Shown one piece after another: positions 60,301-64,000 of a stretch of 64,000 nucleotides of DNA. The stretch comes from Epiperipatus broadwayi (Eukaryota; Onychophora; Udeonychophora; Euonychophora; Peripatidae). Where the stretch lies: contig JAQFVV010012400.1 of the NCBI GenBank assembly GCA_028023455.1, positions 17,599,490 to 17,663,489 of the forward strand. Reading direction: 5' to 3'. The notes below the pieces were generated by a model, which was given only the letters and a program-made list of their open reading frames with translations, was not told the origin of the DNA and made no database searches. The position numbers and the translations under genes were made by a program. How positions within the stretch are numbered: position 1 is the stretch's first letter; each line of letters begins with the position of its first letter.

Positions 60301-61775
60301 AGAATTTTAAATGAAGAAGTGAGACATGCAATTAAATGTATGAAGAAAGGAAAGGCTCCAGGTAATGATGGAATTATAATTGATATATTAAAAGAAGCAG
60401 GTGAAGAAATATAATTTTTTTTAGCAAAGTTATATACCAAATGTCTAAATGATAAAGATGTACCAGATGATTGGAAGAATGCAGTATTAATATTAATATT
60501 TAAAAAAGGTGATAAAGAAGATATTAGAAATTACAGACCTATCAGCTTTTTATCAGTTTTATACAAAATTTTTACCAAGATAATTACAACTCGTCTACAG
60601 AGAACATTGGATTTCCACTAACCAAGAGAACAAGCTGGATTTAAAAGTGGTTTTAGTACAGTAGATCATATCCAGGTATTGAGAGAAGTTATAGAAAGGA
60701 CAAATGAATATGAGTTGCCATTATGTTTTGGATTTGTAGATTATGAAAAGGCATTTGATTCTATAAACATTTCTTCAGTGATTAAAGCATTGGATCATCA
60801 AGGTATAGATCCAGGATATTGTCATATTTTAAAGAATATTTATAAAAATGCAACAGCAGCAATTAGATTACATAATGATACTGGGAAAGTCAACATTGAG
60901 AAGGGTGTAAGACAGGGTGACTCCATATCTTCAAAACTTTTTACAGCAGTGCTGCAAAAAGTATTTTGTGGATTAAAATGGGAAGCTAAAGGAGTGAAAG
61001 TAAATGGAGATTATTTAAGTCATTTAGATTTTGCAGATGATGTAGTTGTTTTTGCAAATAATGCTTTAGAGCTGCAGGAAATGTTGCAGGAGTTATCAGA
61101 TGAAAGTAGGACTAAAGATAAATGTTAAAAAGACTAAAGTAATGTTTAATGGATTTTCTCAAAATATGAAAATAAAGATTGATTATGATGAGTTAGAAGA
61201 AGTTAACAGTTACAAATACCTTGGTCAGATTATTAATACAGATGGAAACATAATGGATAAAATTAATCATAGAATTAAACTTGGTTGGAGTGCTTTTGGT
61301 AGAAATAACTTGATACTAAAAGGAAATATGCCTATGTGTTTGAAAAGGAAGGTTTTTAATAAATGTGTTTTACCAGTTCTTACTTATGGATCTGAGACTT
61401 GGACACTTAATAGAAGAGCAGTACAAAGACTTCATTCCACTCAAAAAAGTATGGAGAGATGCATGTTGAGAATAGAGATCGAAAACACAATATATGGGTA
61501 AGAAAACAAACAGGTGTTACTGACCTCATTAAAAAAATTAAAAGATTGAAGTGGAATTGGGCTGGACATATTGCTAGAAGAGATGATAATAGATGGACAA
61601 TTGAAATCTTAAACTGGATTCCAAGAGATTGTAAAAGACCCAGAAAGAGATCACATGTGAGATGGATGGATGAAATAAGAAAGTATGCGGGGGTGATGCG
61701 GAGAAGAAAGCTAAAGATCGGAGAAGATGGATTGAACTTGGAGAGACCTTCATCCTGCAGTGGATTGATAATGGT
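60301..61775 (+). pseudogene. RTE reverse transcriptase and C-terminal domain
   Basis: RT motifs are in order: KGKAPGNDGIIIDIL, VLIFKKGDKEDIRNYRPIS-type, PREQAGFKSGFST, FVDYEKAFDSI (first catalytic Asp), GVRQGDSIS and LDFADDVVVFA at about 61024-61053 (FADD box). Thus the catalytic Asp residues remain. Breaks: TAA at 60412-60414, TAA at 60619-60621 (where a Gln before PREQAGF is expected), an 8-bp deletion near 61107 and a 7-bp deletion near 61470. Both deletions are seen by comparison with the copies at 1213 and 42343. The C-terminal part has YKYLGQIINTDG, KLGWSAFGRNN, LTYGSETW, RLKWNWAGHIAR and RWMDEIRK. No working protein can be made. Confidence 0.93.
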
Positions 61776-61795
61776 TGTTGATGATGATGATATGC

Positions 61796-63055
61796 ATATA
61801 AATGTAATAAAAACAAACTATTTAAAACGATATTTTTTCATAAATATGTATGTGTAGGTGTATGTATATGCTTGTGTGAATATGATTATATTCATATAGG
61901 CTACAGCAAGTGGCGTCAGATACCCTTGCACTGGTCCTGGTTTTTAACTCACTGAATTAAAAAATATTTTTTATATTTTAATAACTTAATTTTATTGATT
62001 TTGGATTATAAGTTTAATAAACATTTAACGTTCATTTAAAATGATTCTTTAAATTATTTAATTGAAATGTTATTTATTAATTACATTAAAACAAGTTGGT
62101 TTTTTTTTTTTTCAAAAGAGATCGAGAAAGAGAGAGATGGAACGAAGGGAGGAAGGGAAAGTCGGGGGGGGGGGAGAAAGAGAGGGGGGAACTAATTCTC
62201 TCTATATATTTAAAAGTACACACAAACACAATATGGTATTTTATTTTCATTAATTAATTTTTTTTTTTTAAAAAAAGTGCTTTTTTTTTTTAGAATTTTT
62301 TTTGCTTTAAATAAAGTATGTGCGTGGGCAAATATACTTATAGAAGGTTTCTCTGACTGCTATTTATTGGGGATCAGAAAAAGACATAGAAATCAAATAA
62401 AGAAACAGATTAGTTTCTCAAGTGTATTTTAAAAAGATTTAAAATAAGGTCAGAAGATTATATATATTTAATAACAATATTTTTATTTATAATCGAATGA
62501 TTAGTACCTTATATTTCCATATCACTCGCTCTGAATATTAAGAAGATATGATCAGAAAGATAACACGTAATTAACTGCTTTAAATCCAAGTTTAACAAAC
62601 CAATTCAATAGCGATAAATATTAAATATAAAAATATGTGTTCACGCACTCATAAACCATACATATGCTTATGAACATCTTCACACACATTTATGGAATTT
62701 CATTCTGTCAAAGACATTAATGAATTTACATTCTTGCTTGTCAAGCAAGTTGGGGGGGGGGGGTGGCGGCCCTTGCCTGGGGGGGGGGGGGGGGGGGGTT
62801 TAAAAAAAAAAAAAAAAAAGCTAAGAATAGAACACTATTTTTTTAAAAAGTTAATATTATATTTTGATGATCAAATCATTCGATGATATTCATCTATGTA
62901 ATTAAATTATTGATCCGCACTGCAAAATAAATAAATAAATAAAAATATCTTAATTGTTGTTTATCGTAGAGTTTATATATCCCTATGGTCGATCGATCAG
63001 TTTAGAAATTATTTCAATATATATATCTTTTCTGATTTTAAAGTTCCAATTTTAG
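61796..63055. other. AT-rich DNA with purine- and G-rich tracts
   Basis: 62115-62190 is a polypurine stretch with a long G run. 62733-62819 has a 7-bp-stem hairpin (CTTGCTTGTCAAGCAAG), then G12, a short GC-rich spacer, G20 and A18. No gene. Runs this long may be miscounted by sequencing. Confidence 0.7.
62752..62819. repeat. G12 - spacer - G20 - TTT - A18
   Basis: Two long G homopolymers separated by TGGCGGCCCTTGCCT and followed by an A run. The plus strand could form a G-quadruplex; this is inference. Confidence 0.85.
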
Positions 63056-63059
63056 GTGA

Positions 63060-63165
63060 GATTGAGTGCAATAAGTAGAGTGGTAGATCCGAAAGCTAAA
63101 CAACCACAGATTGTGACCCAGCTCAGTCGATTTTCATTGCTCAAATGTCATGTGACCTCCTGAGC
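63060..63165 (+). mobile_element. Possible degenerate tRNA-like SINE
   Basis: AATAAGTAGAGTGGTAGATC resembles an A box (TAGAGTGGTAGA), but the B-box area (CACAGATTGTGACCC) is poor. A GC-richer tail follows. Confidence 0.3.
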
Positions 63166-63184
63166 AACAAACGATTCAATTACT

Positions 63185-64000
63185 TTATCACCATCACTTT
63201 CAAACATTATCTGTCTATTTCAAAATAAGTCTATCCACGTTTAAACTAGTTTCTCCGATTTCTAGCCTATCTATCTAGTTTTTTATAGTCTTTTGGAATC
63301 CAGTTTAAGATTTCAACTGTCATTTATTATCATTGTTTTTAACGATATGTTCAGGCCAGTTTCATTTCAGTGTCTTAAAATCCTTTTAATGATATCAGTA
63401 TTACCTATTTGTCCTCTCACCCATGTATTTCATTTCAAATCCCTTCTTGTTACACTTAACATACATCTCTCCATATTTCATAGCGTCTTAAGTTTCAGTA
63501 TTGCTATTTTGTTAAATATCCACGTCTCAGATCTGTAAACAAGAACTGGTAAAATACATTTATTAAAAACTTTCCTTTACAAGTACATAGACATATTTAC
63601 TTTTAGTATCAAATTATTTCTATCAATAGCACTTCTATGAGTAATTTCTTCATAATACTCCCATCTGTATTAATAATCTGACCAAGGTGTTTGTAGTTGT
63701 TAACTTGTTCTAATTCATCATTATTAAACTTTTTTTTTTCTGAAAATTTTTATTAAACATTAATCTTCTTTTTTTTTAACATTTGTATTTAATCCTATTT
63801 TTTTATTTTCATCTAATAACTTTTGCAACATTTTCGGAAGGTCTGAAGAATTATTTGCAAAATCAACCACATCAGTTGCAAAATCTAAATAACTTAAATA
63901 ATCTACATTTACTTTTATCTCCTTAGCTTTCCATTTTAATCCATGAAATATTTTTTTGGAAACTGTAGTAAAATTTTTTGGAGATATGGAATTAGCCAAT
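63185..64000 (-). mobile_element. RTE copy on the minus strand, cut by the window edge
   Basis: On the minus strand it reads the C-terminal end near 63300 (matching the RWTIEILNW region), YGSETW-like DNA near 63530, the YKYLGQIIN region near 63670-63700 and the FADD region near 63870. It continues past 64000. Confidence 0.9.
63760..63999 (-). pseudogene. RTE reverse transcriptase fragment
   Basis: An open frame of 79 codons contains SPKNFTTVSKKIFHGLKWKAKEIKVNVDY followed by LSYLDFATDVVDFANN. The FADD box is FATD here, so the first of the two adjacent catalytic Asp residues is replaced by Thr. It ends in NTNVKKKED at a poly-A slip. It is the palm-to-thumb part of an RT that continues off the window. 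Confidence 0.88.

Larger units (their letters stand above)
59185..61795 (+). mobile_element. Best preserved RTE-type LINE, 5'-truncated
   Basis: Endonuclease, reverse transcriptase and C-terminal region are present in order, and the 3' end carries the GTTGTTGATGATGATGATA tail. The 5' UTR and the start of the endonuclease are missing. A near-palindrome (ATAGTCATATA ... ATATATGACTAT) lies just upstream at 59164-59189. Frame breaks are given in the two pseudogene entries. It serves as the reference for the other seven RTE loci in the window. Confidence 0.93.

Noticed and set aside
59814-60440. Minus-strand frames across the RTE
   Set aside because: Antisense shadows of the plus-strand RTE coding region, rich in Phe/Ile/Leu because the coding strand is A-rich.

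Overview
This is an AT-rich, non-coding, repeat-packed stretch of a eukaryotic (metazoan) genome. I see no intact host protein-coding gene, no rRNA gene and no convincing functional tRNA gene. Everything recognisable is a transposable element or repeat: RTE-type non-LTR retrotransposons, a second LINE family with a (TCACA)n tail, a hAT element, a Merlin-like element, LTR-like repeats with a gag-like remnant, tRNA-derived SINEs, TIR/MITE elements, several foldback (hairpin) elements, and many (TA)n, (CA)n and trinucleotide microsatellites. The combination suggests an invertebrate. A cephalopod or other mollusc is my best guess and a chelicerate is possible. This is a weak inference from repeat style, not proven by any gene.

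Layout. 0.4-2.6 kb: two decayed RTE copies head to tail. 3-8 kb: a LINE tail fragment, a 1.0 kb TIR element (5049-6060) and a 0.7 kb MITE (7196-7892). 8-12 kb: SINEs and a 5'-truncated LINE (10885-11670). 13.5-15.1 kb: an internally repetitive block that may be part of a long LTR. 16.5 kb: a (TTA)n array. 17-19.8 kb: a nearly complete but dead RTE on the minus strand, split by two tRNA-SINEs lying head to head. 20-31 kb: mostly featureless AT-rich DNA with a diverged direct repeat, an RTE tail, SINEs and two foldbacks. 31.9-40.1 kb: two copies of a ~1 kb repeat in opposite orientation, with a complete-ended hAT (34704-37160) between them. 41.6-42.8 kb: two adjacent foldbacks, one invaded by an RTE 3' end with a visible 12-bp target duplication. 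44-51 kb: LTR-like repeat A plus a gag-like remnant, then a long composite palindrome whose loop is LTR-like repeat B and whose right arm is split by a 2.16 kb insertion, then a foldback at 51.1 kb. 52.1 kb: an (AAT)n-(ATT)n array. 55.9-57.5 kb: Merlin-like element with a nested foldback. 59.2-61.8 kb: the best preserved RTE (endonuclease plus reverse transcriptase, broken by frameshifts and stops). 63.2-64 kb: another RTE entering from the right edge.

None of the elements looks autonomous. Several dead copies are useful for comparison: bases deleted in one RTE copy are still present in another. I did not find a convincing new cellular system. The most unusual structures are the 46.1-50.8 kb composite palindrome, the foldback density, and the habit of several repeats of starting with TG directly after a (TA)n run.
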